The notes under the pieces are model-generated. The model searched no databases and was not told the DNA's origin. It was given only the letters and a program-made list of their open reading frames with translations. Positions 19,409 through 28,245 of a DNA stretch of 63,311 nt are shown here, one piece after another. The position numbers and the translations under genes are program-made. The stretch's first letter is position 1, and each line of letters opens with the position of its first letter. This DNA comes from Erythrobacter sp. HI0063 (GTDB lineage Bacteria; Pseudomonadota; Alphaproteobacteria; Sphingomonadales; Sphingomonadaceae): assembly GCF_001635685.1 (NCBI RefSeq), contig NZ_LWFF01000319.1, forward strand, positions 1 to 63,311, read 5' to 3'.

Positions 19409-19484
19409 TGGTGGGCGCTGACGGGCTCGAACCGCCGACCCTCTCGGTGTAAACGAGATGCTCTACCAACTGAGCTAAGCGCCC
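19409..19484 (-). tRNA. tRNA-Val (anticodon TAC)
   Basis: The reverse strand gives a complete cloverleaf with encoded CCA. The acceptor stem is GGGCGCT/AGCGCCC, the D arm is GCTC-AGTTGGTA-GAGC, the anticodon stem TCTCG/CGAGA encloses loop TTTACAC with anticodon TAC, and the T loop is TTCGAGC. It lies between the thioredoxin-like gene and the asparaginase gene. Confidence 0.95.
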
Positions 19485-19573
19485 GCTTTCCGATCGGAAG
19501 CGTGCCGTGCACATAGCGCGGCGGACATGAAATGCAATTGCCCGGTTCGGGCACCGAATTTTAGGGCACAGAC

Positions 19574-20551
19574 ATGACGACCAGGCTCACCGTCCTCGCC
19601 ACCGGCGGCACCATTGCCGGGATCGCGGGCTCCGCGATCGCAAAGGATTATCGCGCGGGAGAGATCGGGATCGAGGCCTATCTCGAAGATGTCGGCGCCT
19701 TGGGATTGGAAGCGGACCTATCCGGGCGCCAGATCGCGAATATCGATTCGGCGGATATCGGACCCGATGTCTGGATCCCGCTCCACGAGGCCATTCTCGA
19801 AGCGCTCGCCAGCGAGGCATGCCAGGGCGTGATCGTGACGCATGGGACCGACACGCTGGAAGAGACCGCCTTCCTGCTCGACCTGACGCTGCCCGCGACC
19901 AAGCCGGTGGTGCTGGTCGGCGCGATGCGGCCTGCCGATGCGGTGGGGTATGACGGCCTGCGCAATTTCGCCAATGCGGTGCGGGTGGCGAGCGATCCGC
20001 AGGCTGCGGGGCGCGGCGTGCTGGTGGTGATGGGGGACCGCGTCTTCGCCGCGCGCGACGTGCGCAAGGTGAGGACGCGCGGTTCGGAAGCGTTCCGCGG
20101 CTTCCCGCGCGAATCGCTCGGCCTGGTCAGCCCCTCCGCGCTCGAATGGTTCGGCGCGCCCTGGCGCCCCAACGCGGCGGCGCGCTTCGCATGGGTGGAC
20201 GAATTACCCGAAGTGGCGGTCATCCATGCGCATGCCGGGCTGACGGGCGAAGCGGTCGAGCGGATGGTGGGCACGGCGGCACGCGGCGTGGTGATGGCGG
20301 GCGTGGGCGAGGGGAACTTCCCCGAAGCCGTGCGCGCGGCCTTACGCCGGATGCGGGATCGCGGCGTCTTCGTGGTACGCGCCAGCCGCGCGGAAGAGGG
20401 GCTGGTGGACCGCGAGCCGGACGACGATAGCAACGGCTTCGTCGCCGCGCGGGCACTCAATCCGCAGAAAGCGCGCCTGCTGTTGCAGGTGCTGATCGCG
20501 AACGAGATCACCGACCTCGCCGCGATCCAACGCGCTTTCGACGGGAATTGA
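19574..20551 (+). CDS. L-asparaginase family protein
   Basis: This 325-residue amidohydrolase has both asparaginase signatures: VLATGGTIAG with the nucleophilic Thr13, and VIVTHGTDTLEETA with Thr92 and Asp93. It hydrolyses asparagine to aspartate and ammonia, or possibly a related amide such as glutamine. There is no signal peptide, so the enzyme is cytoplasmic in spite of its type II-like sequence. It converges on the MDR gene, with a 22-bp gap. Confidence 0.9.
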   Translation: MTTRLTVLATGGTIAGIAGSAIAKDYRAGEIGIEAYLEDVGALGLEADLSGRQIANIDSADIGPDVWIPLHEAILEALASEACQGVIVTHGTDTLEETAFLLDLTLPATKPVVLVGAMRPADAVGYDGLRNFANAVRVASDPQAAGRGVLVVMGDRVFAARDVRKVRTRGSEAFRGFPRESLGLVSPSALEWFGAPWRPNAAARFAWVDELPEVAVIHAHAGLTGEAVERMVGTAARGVVMAGVGEGNFPEAVRAALRRMRDRGVFVVRASRAEEGLVDREPDDDSNGFVAARALNPQKARLLLQVLIANEITDLAAIQRAFDGN

Positions 20552-20573
20552 CCGATCGGGTTCAGGCCCCCGA

Positions 20574-21686
20574 TCAGGCCTGCGGCGTGACCAGATATTT
20601 CTCGCCGGTCTTCATCTGGCGATAATCGAGGATCGCGTCCTTCGTCAGCATCTCTTCCAGCGAGACCTTCTTCTTGTAAGAGCTGGCGAAGGTCGTCGTC
20701 AGATTGTCGAGCACGCGCTGGCGCATCCGCATCACACGCTCCATGCCCGCATTCTGGAGGAACGGGGTCAGCAGCCAGCCGGACAGCGTCCAGCCGAAAC
20801 CGTAGCTCGGCGTCAGCGTGGTGGGACCCATGTCGAGACGGCCGTAGATGAACATCCGCTTCTGCTGGTTCGACCCGTAGCGCGAATATTCTGTCATCTT
20901 GGCGACCGCGACCTGCTCCATCGCCTTGAAGCAATGGTCGACCATCTTGCCGCCACCGATGGGATCGAAGCCGTAGAAGGCATCCGTCGCGTCGATCGCG
21001 TCGCGCAGCTGCGCGGCGAAATCGCCTTCCGAGGAATCGACGACGTATTCGGCGCCCTGGTCTTTCAGCATCTGCGCCTGATCGGGCTTGCGCACGATAT
21101 TGACGAGCTTGATGCCGTCTTCCTGACAGATGCGGTTGAGCATCTGGCCGAGATTGGACGCGCCGACCGTGTGGAGGATGGCGTTTTGGCCGTCCATCTT
21201 GGCATTCTCGACGAAGCCCAGCGCTGTCATCGGATTGACGAAGCTCGACGCGCCTTCTTCCGCGCTGTGATCGCCCAGCGGCAGGCACATGGTGGCATCC
21301 GCGATCGCGTATTCGCTGAAGGCGGTGCCGGGGACGCAGGCGACGCGCTGCCCCATCAGCGCCTTGGCCATGTCGCCGTCTCCCGTAGCGACCACGGTGC
21401 CCGCGCCTTCATTGCCGGCCGGAAGCCGCCGGCCGTGGCGCGCCTTGGAACCGGAATTGAACGGTTCGGGCATTTTGGCCACGACCTTGCCGGGGGAATA
21501 GTCCGCATTCTCGAAATCGGCAGCGCCGGTCAGGATGGCGAGGTCCGACGGATTGATCGGCGCGGCTTCCATCTTCACGAGGACCTGATTGTCCTTGGGT
21601 TCGCGAAAAGTGCTTTCCGCGATTTCGAGCGTGAGCGTGCCGTCCGCTTCGAGCGTGGTGAAGAGTTGCTTGCCTGTCGTGGTCAT
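20574..21686 (-). CDS. zinc-independent medium-chain dehydrogenase/reductase (quinone oxidoreductase-like)
   Basis: The 370-residue protein has the MDR N-terminal GroES-like domain (QVLVKMEAAPINPSDLAILTG) and a nucleotide-binding domain (AILHTVGASNLGQMLNRICQEDGIKLVNI). The cysteines that bind catalytic zinc in alcohol dehydrogenases are missing. It therefore looks like a quinone- or enoyl-reductase type enzyme using NADPH. The ATG at 21686 follows AAGGAG at normal distance. It lies just downstream of truA on the same strand. The substrate is unknown. Confidence 0.8.
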   Translation of the reverse strand: MTTTGKQLFTTLEADGTLTLEIAESTFREPKDNQVLVKMEAAPINPSDLAILTGAADFENADYSPGKVVAKMPEPFNSGSKARHGRRLPAGNEGAGTVVATGDGDMAKALMGQRVACVPGTAFSEYAIADATMCLPLGDHSAEEGASSFVNPMTALGFVENAKMDGQNAILHTVGASNLGQMLNRICQEDGIKLVNIVRKPDQAQMLKDQGAEYVVDSSEGDFAAQLRDAIDATDAFYGFDPIGGGKMVDHCFKAMEQVAVAKMTEYSRYGSNQQKRMFIYGRLDMGPTTLTPSYGFGWTLSGWLLTPFLQNAGMERVMRMRQRVLDNLTTTFASSYKKKVSLEEMLTKDAILDYRQMKTGEKYLVTPQA

Positions 21687-21711
21687 CCTTGGGTCTCCTT
21701 TTGCCACTCGC

Positions 21712-22482
21712 CTAGGGTGTCGTATCCGGTGACACAAGCGGAGCGGGATAATCCGCCCGCACGAAATAGAGCCCGTGCGGCGGAGCGTTCAGCCCCAGCG
21801 CCTGGCGATCGCGCGCCGCCAGTGCCTCGCCGACGCGGCCTTCGTCCCACCGCCCCATGCCGACGAGGGCGAGGCATCCCACCATCGAGCGTACCTGGTG
21901 ATGCAGGAAGCTGCGCGCCTCGGCATGGATGCAGACTTCCTCGCCGTTGCGTTCGACAGCCAGCCGGTCGAGCGTCTTGACCGGGCTGTCCGACTGGCAA
22001 TGGACCGATCGGAAGGTGGTGAAATCGTGCAAGCCGACGAGCGCCTGTGCGGCGCGGTGCATGGCTGCCGCGTCGAGATCCTGCGGCACCTGCCACAGCC
22101 GGTCCTTCTCCAGCGTCAGCGGCGCGCGGCGGTTGGCGATGCGATAGACATAGGCGCGGCCCGTACAGGAAAAGCGCGCGTGCCAGTCGTCCGGCACGAT
22201 CTCGCAGTGCGTCACCGCAATCGGATCGGGGCGTAGATGTGCGTTCAGCGCCTCCATCAGGCGGAAGGGCGTGATGTCCTTCGCGATATCGACATGGCTG
22301 CGCATGGCGAGCGCGTGGACGCCCGCATCGGTGCGGCCCGCGCTGTGCATCCGCACCTCCTCGCCCGTGACGCGCATTGCGGCCTCTTCCACCGCCTGTT
22401 GGACGCTCGGCCCGTCCTTCTGGCGCTGGAGGCCGAAGAAGGGCGTTCCGTCGAATTCGAGAGTGAGAGCGAAACGGGTCAT
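21712..22482 (-). CDS. truA: tRNA pseudouridine(38-40) synthase TruA
   Basis: TruA isomerises uridines 38-40 in the tRNA anticodon stem. The protein is 256 residues; the catalytic aspartate is Asp52 in [11 protein letters not shown]. Other family segments are [13 protein letters not shown] at the N terminus and [17 protein letters not shown] in the C-terminal half. The ATG at 22482 begins [12 protein letters not shown]. It starts 4 bp after the stop of fmt, so fmt-truA is an operon, and the MDR gene follows. Confidence 0.95.
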   Translation of the reverse strand: MTRFALTLEFDGTPFFGLQRQKDGPSVQQAVEEAAMRVTGEEVRMHSAGRTDAGVHALAMRSHVDIAKDITPFRLMEALNAHLRPDPIAVTHCEIVPDDWHARFSCTGRAYVYRIANRRAPLTLEKDRLWQVPQDLDAAAMHRAAQALVGLHDFTTFRSVHCQSDSPVKTLDRLAVERNGEEVCIHAEARSFLHHQVRSMVGCLALVGMGRWDEGRVGEALAARDRQALGLNAPPHGLYFVRADYPAPLVSPDTTP

Positions 22483-22486
22483 GCGG

Positions 22487-23395
22487 TCAGTCGAAAATAG
22501 TCCCCGCGGCCACCTTGTTTCCTCGCAGGAAAGTTTCGAGATCCATCTTCGGCTTGCCGGCACGCTGCAATTCGAGCGGGCGCAGTGCCCCTTCGCCGCA
22601 TGCGATCGTCAGTTGCGCGTCGAGGACCTCGCCCGGCGATCCCTCGCCATCGACCTTTTCGGCCCGGAGCACCTTTACCCGGTCGCCGTCCAGTTCGAAC
22701 CACGCGCCGGGGAAGGGCGACAATCCGTGGATCTGCCGCACCACTTCTTCCGCCGGGCGCGACCAGTGGATCCGCGCCTCGCTCTTGTCGATCTTCGCGG
22801 CATAGGTCGCCTTGTCGTCGTCCTGCTCCAGCGGATGCAGCGCGGCGAGATCGATCAGCGTGCCGACCATCAATTGCGCGCCGATCTCGGCCAGTTCCTC
22901 AGTCAGCTCGCCGGTCGTCTTGTCCTCGACCGGCGTCCTGGCAAAGGCCAGCATCGGCCCGGTGTCGAGGCCCGCTTCCATCTGCATGATGGTGACGCCG
23001 GTCACCGGATCGCCAGCCATGATCGCGCGGTGGATCGGCGCGGCGCCGCGCCATTTCGGCAGGATCGAGGCGTGGACGTTGAGGCAGCCGTGTTCGGGCG
23101 CGTCGAGCACCGCCTGCGGCAGGATCAACCCATAGGCCGCGACTACGGCCACATCCGCGTCCAGTTCGGCGAAGTGTGCCTGTTCCTCGGCGGATTTGAG
23201 CGAGGTCGGATGGCGCACCTCGATCCCCAGATCCTCCGCGCGGCTTTGGACCGGCGAAGGCGTCAATTCGCGCCCGCGCCGTCCGCCGGGGCGGGGCGGC
23301 TGGGTGTAGACGCACACCACATCGTGCGCGGCATCGACCAGCGCCTGCAATGTCGGCACCGCGAAATCGGGCGTTCCCATGAAGATTATGCGCAT
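22487..23395 (-). CDS. fmt: methionyl-tRNA formyltransferase
   Basis: Fmt formylates initiator Met-tRNA with 10-formyl-tetrahydrofolate. The 302-residue protein starts [19 protein letters not shown], has the catalytic [15 protein letters not shown] segment (Asn, His) and [17 protein letters not shown] with the catalytic Asp, then the smaller C-terminal tRNA-binding domain. It is normal in length. It is divergent from recR-def, so the two enzymes that add and remove the formyl group lie on opposite sides of the 52-bp gap. Confidence 0.96.
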   Translation of the reverse strand: MRIIFMGTPDFAVPTLQALVDAAHDVVCVYTQPPRPGGRRGRELTPSPVQSRAEDLGIEVRHPTSLKSAEEQAHFAELDADVAVVAAYGLILPQAVLDAPEHGCLNVHASILPKWRGAAPIHRAIMAGDPVTGVTIMQMEAGLDTGPMLAFARTPVEDKTTGELTEELAEIGAQLMVGTLIDLAALHPLEQDDDKATYAAKIDKSEARIHWSRPAEEVVRQIHGLSPFPGAWFELDGDRVKVLRAEKVDGEGSPGEVLDAQLTIACGEGALRPLELQRAGKPKMDLETFLRGNKVAAGTIFD

Positions 23396-23447
23396 GGCGG
23401 AGGGCGGAGCCTTTCTCTGTTCGTTCCGGGCCCCTATCTACAGGGCC

Positions 23448-24044
23448 ATGGCATCGCAAGAAATCGAAACGCTCGCTACGGCGCTGGCGCGCCTGCCGGG
23501 TCTTGGGCCGCGCAGCGCGCGCCGCGCCGTTCTGTGGCTGGTCAAGCGGCGCGAAAGCGCGCTGCCGGCCCTGCTTGAGGCCTTGGCGCAGGTCGGCGAG
23601 GCGCTGGTCGAATGCGACATCTGCGGCAATGTCGATACGCGCAATCCCTGCGGCATCTGCTCCGATCCGCGCCGCGATGCGAAATCGCTCTGCGTGGTGG
23701 AGGATGTGGCGGACCTTTGGGCGCTCGACCGGGCGAAGCTGTTCACCGGGACCTATCACGTGCTGGGCGGGCGCCTGTCCGCGCTCGACGGTGTGCGGCC
23801 CGAAGATCTCAACATCGCCGCGCTGATGCAGCGGATCGAAGCGGGCGGGGTGGACGAAGTGGTCCTCGCCATGAATGCCACGCTGGAGGGTCAGACCACC
23901 GCGCATTACCTCGCCGAACGGCTGGAGGATTTTCCGCTGCGAATCACCCAATTGGCGCACGGCCTGCCCGTCGGGGGCGAGCTGGACTATCTCGACGAGG
24001 GCACTCTGGCGCAGGCTTTGCGCGCGCGGCGACCCGTCTCTTGA
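23448..24044 (+). CDS. recR: recombination mediator RecR
   Basis: RecR works with RecF/RecO to load RecA on gapped DNA. The 198-residue protein has the N-terminal helix-hairpin-helix ([20 protein letters not shown]), the four-cysteine zinc motif [16 protein letters not shown], and a Toprim domain with [12 protein letters not shown] and [22 protein letters not shown]. The ATG at 23448 was chosen because the upstream in-frame sequence is a divergent-promoter region. The dnaX gene that often precedes recR is not here; def follows after 31 bp. Confidence 0.95.
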   Translation: MASQEIETLATALARLPGLGPRSARRAVLWLVKRRESALPALLEALAQVGEALVECDICGNVDTRNPCGICSDPRRDAKSLCVVEDVADLWALDRAKLFTGTYHVLGGRLSALDGVRPEDLNIAALMQRIEAGGVDEVVLAMNATLEGQTTAHYLAERLEDFPLRITQLAHGLPVGGELDYLDEGTLAQALRARRPVS

Positions 24045-24075
24045 GAATCGCGCGGGTCGCGCTTATCTGACGCCG

Positions 24076-24642
24076 ATGGCTATCCGTGAAATCCTCGAAG
24101 TGCCGGACCCTCGGCTCAAGACCGTCTCGACCCCCGTCACCGAATTCGACGACGAGTTGAAGACGCTCGTCTCCGACATGTTCGACACGATGTACGATGC
24201 GCCCGGCATCGGCCTCGCCGCCATCCAGGTCGGCGTGCCCAAGCGCGTTCTCGTGATCGACCTCCAGCCCGAAGATACCGAGGCTGAGGGCGAGGTGTGC
24301 CACCATAACGGCCACGAACACATGCACTATCCGACGAAGAAGGAACCGCGGGTGTTCGTGAACCCCGTAATCCTCGATCCGGCGGAGGAGTTGGCGAGCT
24401 ATCAGGAAGGCTGCCTGTCGGTGCCCGACATCTTCGCCGATGTCGATCGCCCGGCGCATTGCCGTGTGCGCTATCAGGATCTCGAAGGGGAAACCCACGA
24501 AGAGGATCTGGATGGCCTCATGGCCACCTGCATCCAGCACGAGATGGACCATCTCGAAGGCATTCTCTTCATCGACCACCTTTCGCGCCTGAAGCGGAAC
24601 ATGGCGCTGAAGAAGCTCAAGAAGCTGCGCGAAGCCGCTTGA
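24076..24642 (+). CDS. def: peptide deformylase with His-rich insertion
   Basis: This enzyme removes the N-formyl group from nascent proteins. All three metal-site motifs are intact: GIGLAAIQ at 44-51, EGCLS at 111-115 (Cys ligand) and QHEMDH at 154-159 (two His ligands and the catalytic Glu). Between motifs 1 and 2 there is an extra acidic and His-rich segment at about 66-90, including CHHNGHEHMH at 75-84. It is codirectional with recR, and its stop overlaps the next small gene as TTGA. Confidence 0.95.
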   Translation: MAIREILEVPDPRLKTVSTPVTEFDDELKTLVSDMFDTMYDAPGIGLAAIQVGVPKRVLVIDLQPEDTEAEGEVCHHNGHEHMHYPTKKEPRVFVNPVILDPAEELASYQEGCLSVPDIFADVDRPAHCRVRYQDLEGETHEEDLDGLMATCIQHEMDHLEGILFIDHLSRLKRNMALKKLKKLREAA

Positions 24643-24863
24643 ACGAGCCCGACGGGACTCCGCCTGCGCCCGCCATGGGCTGGCACACGGCCTCCGTCGC
24701 GGGGCTGCTCTACGCTTTGCTGATGTGCACCTGGAAGCGGATCGACGAAGGTACGGGGTTCGACGAATTGGCGATCCGCTTCGCGATCTATTTCGTCGTG
24801 TTTACGGTCGGCTTTCGCCTTTTGATCAATCTGTGGCTCAAACATCGCGGGGCCGGACGCTAG
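24639..24863 (+). CDS. small two-helix membrane protein coupled to def
   Basis: This 74-residue protein (or 62 residues if the ATG at 24675 is used) has two hydrophobic helices around residues 18-30 and 43-63, and a short basic C terminus. The TTG at 24639 overlaps the def stop codon (TTGA), which favours coupled translation; the internal ATG lacks a clear Shine-Dalgarno sequence. I recognise no family. Its only clue is the conserved-looking position after def. Confidence 0.5.
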   Translation: MNEPDGTPPAPAMGWHTASVAGLLYALLMCTWKRIDEGTGFDELAIRFAIYFVVFTVGFRLLINLWLKHRGAGR

Positions 24864-24894
24864 TCCAGCCCCGCAAGGTTCTCGGAAGCCTTGA

Positions 24895-25293
24895 TTACCG
24901 GTCCATCGTGTCGAGCGCCTTGCGCACGTCCGCCAGGATTTCCTCGCACATTTTCGCACAGCGCTTGCAGTGCGCATCGTCATGCATGCTGCACAATTCG
25001 TGGCAGGCCTTCACCGCTACCAGAACCGCATCGCCCATCGCCTTGATCGCGGGCACGTTGCCGCCCGTACGGCGGCTGCCCATGCGGTAGAAGGCGGTGC
25101 AGGCGTCTGACGCATCGAGACAGCGGCGGATGCATTCCGCGCGCTCGCCCGCATTGGGTTCGGCGAGGCAGGCATCGGCGCAGCTGTTCATGATGGCCGC
25201 ACCATACATGGTGTGCTTGACCGCCTGGCCGAGCTCGTCGGTATAGCCTTCGCCCACTTGCGGGTGGTCCTGGATCATTTCCTTGATCGACAT
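24895..25293 (-). CDS. Cys-rich four-helix-bundle copper-binding protein
   Basis: The 132-residue protein has ten cysteines: 38, 42, 54, 58, 65, 97, 101, 109, 112 and 116. Eight form CxxxC pairs on predicted long helices, plus several His and Met residues. This is the layout of the Csp/'four-helix bundle copper-binding' family (often annotated as ferredoxin-like), where thiols line the bundle core and store Cu(I). There is no signal peptide, so cytosolic storage or buffering is likely. It is monocistronic and divergent from rmuC. Confidence 0.82.
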   Translation of the reverse strand: MSIKEMIQDHPQVGEGYTDELGQAVKHTMYGAAIMNSCADACLAEPNAGERAECIRRCLDASDACTAFYRMGSRRTGGNVPAIKAMGDAVLVAVKACHELCSMHDDAHCKRCAKMCEEILADVRKALDTMDR

Positions 25294-25397
25294 ATTTTAA
25301 ATCTCCTTTCCCTATTGAGCGGACGGGGCTGGGGATTGTTCCGTGCCGATGCGTCGCCGGACTTTCCTACTCAAAGCGTTCCAGCTATGTTCCGGGT

Positions 25398-26861
25398 ATG
25401 GATAGTATTGCGATCGTCTTCGTTCTGGCCGCCCTTCTCATCGGCCTGGGGCTCGGTTTCTTCTTCGGCTCGCGCCCGGTGGCGGAATGGAAGGCCCGCC
25501 ATGCCGCGCGCGATTCCGAAGCGCGCGAGCTGGATGCGAAATATCTGCGCACCTTCGCCGATCTGGAAGCCGCGCGCGAGCGGGCGGGGCGGGCTGACGC
25601 GCTTGCGGAGGAGCTGCGGGAAACGCGGGTTTCGCATGAGGGGGCGCTGGAGGATCTGCGACGCACCAATGGCGCGCTGTCGTCCGAACTTGCGACCCTT
25701 CGCGAAAAGACCGCCAATTTCGACGAGCAGAAGCGCCTGCTGGTCGAAGCGCGCGAGGAGTTATTGAAGGAGTTCCAGAACACCGGTTCGGCCGTCCTGG
25801 GCAAAGCGCAGGAGGCGTTTCTGGAACGTGCCGCCGAACGCTTCGGCCATTCGGAGCGGTCTTCGGAAGAGAAGATCCGCGCGCTGCTTCAGCCGGTCGG
25901 CGATCGCTTGAAGAAATACGAAGATCAGGTCGCCGCGCTGGAGGAAAAGCGCACCAACGCCTTTTCCTCGCTCGCCAGCCAGATCGAACAGATGCGGCTG
26001 GGCCAGGAGGAAGTGCGGCGCGAAGCGCAGCGGCTCGGCAATTCTCTCACCAACGCGCCCAAGGCACGCGGCCGCTGGGGCGAGCGGGCGCTGCAGAACG
26101 TGCTCGAACAGTCGGGCCTCGCCGAACACACCGATTTCCATCTCGAGCATTCGATCGACACGGATGAGGGCCGTTTGCGGCCCGACGCGATCGTCAACGT
26201 GCCGGGGCAGAAGAAACTGGTGATCGACGCGAAGGTGTCGCTCAACGCCTATCAGGCCGCGTTCGAGGCGGATGACGAGGACGAGCGGCGTCGCCATCTC
26301 GATCAGCATGCGCGGTCCATGCGGGGCCATGTGCAGACGCTCGGCTCCAAGAGTTATCAGAGCCAGTTCGACGATGCGCCGGATTATGTCGTCATGTTCG
26401 TGCCGGGCGAACATTTCGTCGCCGCCGCGCTTGAGCATGATCCTGAATTGTGGGATTTTGCCTTTCGCAACAAAGTCTTGCTGGCGACGCCGACCAATCT
26501 CGTCGCCATCGCACGCACGGTCGCGCAGGTCTGGCGCCAGGATACGATCGCGCGCGAGGCAGTCGAGATCGGTAAGGCGGGGGCGGAATTGTACGACCGT
26601 CTGGCGATCGCGGCGGAGCATATGAAACGCGTCGGTGGCGGGCTCGAAACCGCAGTCACGAACTATAACAAATTCGTCGGCAGCTTCGAACGCAATGTCC
26701 TGTCCGCCGGAAGGCGTCTGTCGGAAAAGGGCATTGAAATCGGCAAGCGAGAGATCGAGGATATTCCGCTGGTCGAAGGCACGCCGCGCTATACGGCCAA
26801 TGATGTCGAAGCGGAAAACGATGCACCGCGTCTGGAAAAGGTGAGCGATACAGACGCCTAG
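25398..26861 (+). CDS. rmuC: DNA recombination protein RmuC
   Basis: RmuC limits recombination at inverted repeats and has a nuclease-like fold. The 487-residue protein begins with one membrane helix (residues 4-24), then a charged Glu/Arg-rich coiled coil to about residue 130, then the RmuC domain with GRWGERALQNVLEQSGL, LRPDAIVNVPGQKKLVIDAKVSL and VMFVPGEHFVAAAL. The acidic/Lys residues of a PD-(D/E)xK-like core (DAIV...VIDAKV) are visible. The C-terminal acidic tail is normal. Confidence 0.93.
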   Translation: MDSIAIVFVLAALLIGLGLGFFFGSRPVAEWKARHAARDSEARELDAKYLRTFADLEAARERAGRADALAEELRETRVSHEGALEDLRRTNGALSSELATLREKTANFDEQKRLLVEAREELLKEFQNTGSAVLGKAQEAFLERAAERFGHSERSSEEKIRALLQPVGDRLKKYEDQVAALEEKRTNAFSSLASQIEQMRLGQEEVRREAQRLGNSLTNAPKARGRWGERALQNVLEQSGLAEHTDFHLEHSIDTDEGRLRPDAIVNVPGQKKLVIDAKVSLNAYQAAFEADDEDERRRHLDQHARSMRGHVQTLGSKSYQSQFDDAPDYVVMFVPGEHFVAAALEHDPELWDFAFRNKVLLATPTNLVAIARTVAQVWRQDTIAREAVEIGKAGAELYDRLAIAAEHMKRVGGGLETAVTNYNKFVGSFERNVLSAGRRLSEKGIEIGKREIEDIPLVEGTPRYTANDVEAENDAPRLEKVSDTDA

Positions 26862-26897
26862 CGATGTCTCCGGTAATTGGATCGATAAGAGGCTTGG

Positions 26898-26919
26898 AGC
26901 CCGTCGTTTTTAACGGGCT
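26898..26919 (+). terminator. weak hairpin after rmuC
   Basis: AGCCCGT at 26898-26904 pairs with ACGGGCT at 26913-26919 around a T-rich loop, 37 bp after the rmuC stop. There is only a broken T-run further on (26934-26938). It could end rmuC transcription weakly. The rest of 26862-27149 has lower GC than its surroundings and no convincing gene; it holds the candidate promoter listed next. Confidence 0.35.
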
Positions 26920-26996
26920 TGTCCTGTTCGGCCTTTTAATCTTCGAATAACCATAGGAAATCGTACCCGGATCGGTCCCAATCGTTTTGCGTCGGC

Positions 26997-27025
26997 TTGC
27001 CTTTGAAGGACGCATCCCGTATTTA
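26997..27025 (+). promoter_or_regulatory. candidate sigma-70-type promoter for the small secreted/membrane gene
   Basis: TTGCCT (26997-27002) and TATTTA (27020-27025) are separated by exactly 17 bp in the otherwise non-coding region upstream of the gene starting at 27150. This implies a leader of about 115 nt. The match is by eye only, and alphaproteobacterial promoters are often poorer than this. Confidence 0.35.
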
Positions 27026-27149
27026 AGGACAAGTCGCAATCGAACGTGACCAAGGCACGCCTCGGCGATTTAGAACAGAAATGCCCACATCGTTCGGAAC
27101 ATACAGTCCTTTCGCCCGTCATTGCGGTGAGAGACAAGGAAAGGTTTTT

Positions 27150-27359
27150 ATGCTTATCAAGAAACTGGCAATCGGCACTGCCGCTGCTTCGCTCATCGCG
27201 GCCCCGGTCGTCGCGCAGACCGCCCCCGTCACCGGTGAATCGGAACTCGGCGGCGAAAGTATCACGCCCGCATTCATCGTTCTCGCCATCGGCGCGATCG
27301 GTATCGGCGTTCTGCTTCTGACCGACGACGATGATGACGATGCTCCGATCAGCGCCTAA
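27150..27359 (+). CDS. tiny signal-peptide/single-TM protein with hexa-Asp tail
   Basis: The 69-residue product has a signal peptide (MLIKKLAIG core, cleavage likely after Val-Val-Ala at residues 18-20), a short exported linker, one strongly hydrophobic helix with Gly/Ile repeats (about 41-59), and a C terminus with six consecutive aspartates followed by Ala-Pro-Ile-Ser-Ala. GGAAAGG lies just before the ATG. Similar short proteins are common in Erythrobacteraceae, but I know of no function. The acidic tail could bind cations or a basic partner. It has its own likely promoter and terminator. Confidence 0.7.
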   Translation: MLIKKLAIGTAAASLIAAPVVAQTAPVTGESELGGESITPAFIVLAIGAIGIGVLLLTDDDDDDAPISA

Positions 27360-27385
27360 GCGCTAAGGACATTCGAAAAACATTG

Positions 27386-27413
27386 AACGCCCGGCCCTTC
27401 AAGGCCGGGCGTT
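27386..27413. terminator. bidirectional intrinsic terminator
   Basis: AACGCCCGGCC pairs with GGCCGGGCGTT over 11 bp around a six-base loop. T-rich stretches lie on both sides, so it can serve both the small plus-strand gene ending at 27359 and the minus-strand RNA methyltransferase. The stop codon of the methyltransferase (27399-27401) lies within the loop region, so the hairpin includes its last codons. Confidence 0.8.
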
Positions 27414-28220
27414 TATCGTTTCCAGAACCTCGTATCCCAGCACAGCCGCAGCGATCGCGGCGTTGAGACTGTCCGCACGGCCCATCATCGGCATAGTGAC
27501 TCTCAGATCGCAGGCGTCTTCATACGCTTGCGGCAGGCCCCGGCTTTCGTTCCCGACCATGATGAAACACGGCGCGCTGTAAGGTGCACCACGATAGGGT
27601 TGCGCATCGCGCAGGCTGGCGGCCACCAATTGTCCCGCAGCACCGCCGTCCGGCCCGCGAAGCCATTCTTCGAATGCCTCCCATGGTGCCTGCGCGATAC
27701 GCTGAGTGAAGATCGCGCCCATGCTGGCCCGCACCGCTTCGACCGAGAAGGGATCGGCGCAATCGTCGATCAGGATCAGGCCACCGGCACCGATCGCATC
27801 GCCCGTGCGCAACATGGTCCCCAGATTGCCCGGATCCCGCAGCGCCTGTGCCACCAGCCAGATATCGGCGGACGATCTTTCGATCCGGTCGAGCGACGTG
27901 TCGAATTCCGTGAACACACCCGCGACGGCCTGCGGATTGTCCTTACCCGTGATTTTCGCAAGGATATCCGGCGCGGTTTCGATCACTTCGCCGCCCGCCG
28001 CTACGACCTCGCGTTCGAGCGCGTCCAGCAGCGGGTGCGCATCGCGCGCGCTCGACAGCACCAGCGTTTCGGGGATGTGGCCGCATTCGCGCGCATCGGT
28101 CAGAAGGCGCAGGCCCTCCGCTAGGAAACGCCTCGCCGCCTTGCGGCGTTTTTTCTCGCGCAGGGCGCGCAAGGCTTTGACGGTGGGATTGGAAAAACCG
28201 GTGATCTGGCGACGTGTCAT
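27399..28220 (-). CDS. TrmH/SpoU-family RNA 2'-O-methyltransferase
   Basis: This 273-residue SPOUT methyltransferase uses S-adenosylmethionine to methylate a ribose in rRNA or tRNA. It has an N-terminal substrate-binding domain (NPTVKALRALREKKRRKAARRFLAEG) and the three SPOUT motifs: ALRDPGNLGTMLRTGDAIG, MVGNESRGL and MPMMGRADSLNAAIAAAVLGYE. It is related to 23S rRNA enzymes such as RlmB, but the exact target is not fixed. Its GTG/ATG region at 28220 is 25 bp after the ptsH stop, so it may be the last gene of the PTS-like operon. Confidence 0.87.
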   Translation of the reverse strand: MTRRQITGFSNPTVKALRALREKKRRKAARRFLAEGLRLLTDARECGHIPETLVLSSARDAHPLLDALEREVVAAGGEVIETAPDILAKITGKDNPQAVAGVFTEFDTSLDRIERSSADIWLVAQALRDPGNLGTMLRTGDAIGAGGLILIDDCADPFSVEAVRASMGAIFTQRIAQAPWEAFEEWLRGPDGGAAGQLVAASLRDAQPYRGAPYSAPCFIMVGNESRGLPQAYEDACDLRVTMPMMGRADSLNAAIAAAVLGYEVLETINARP

Positions 28221-28245
28221 CGAGCGGATCTCTCGCGAGGACGCC

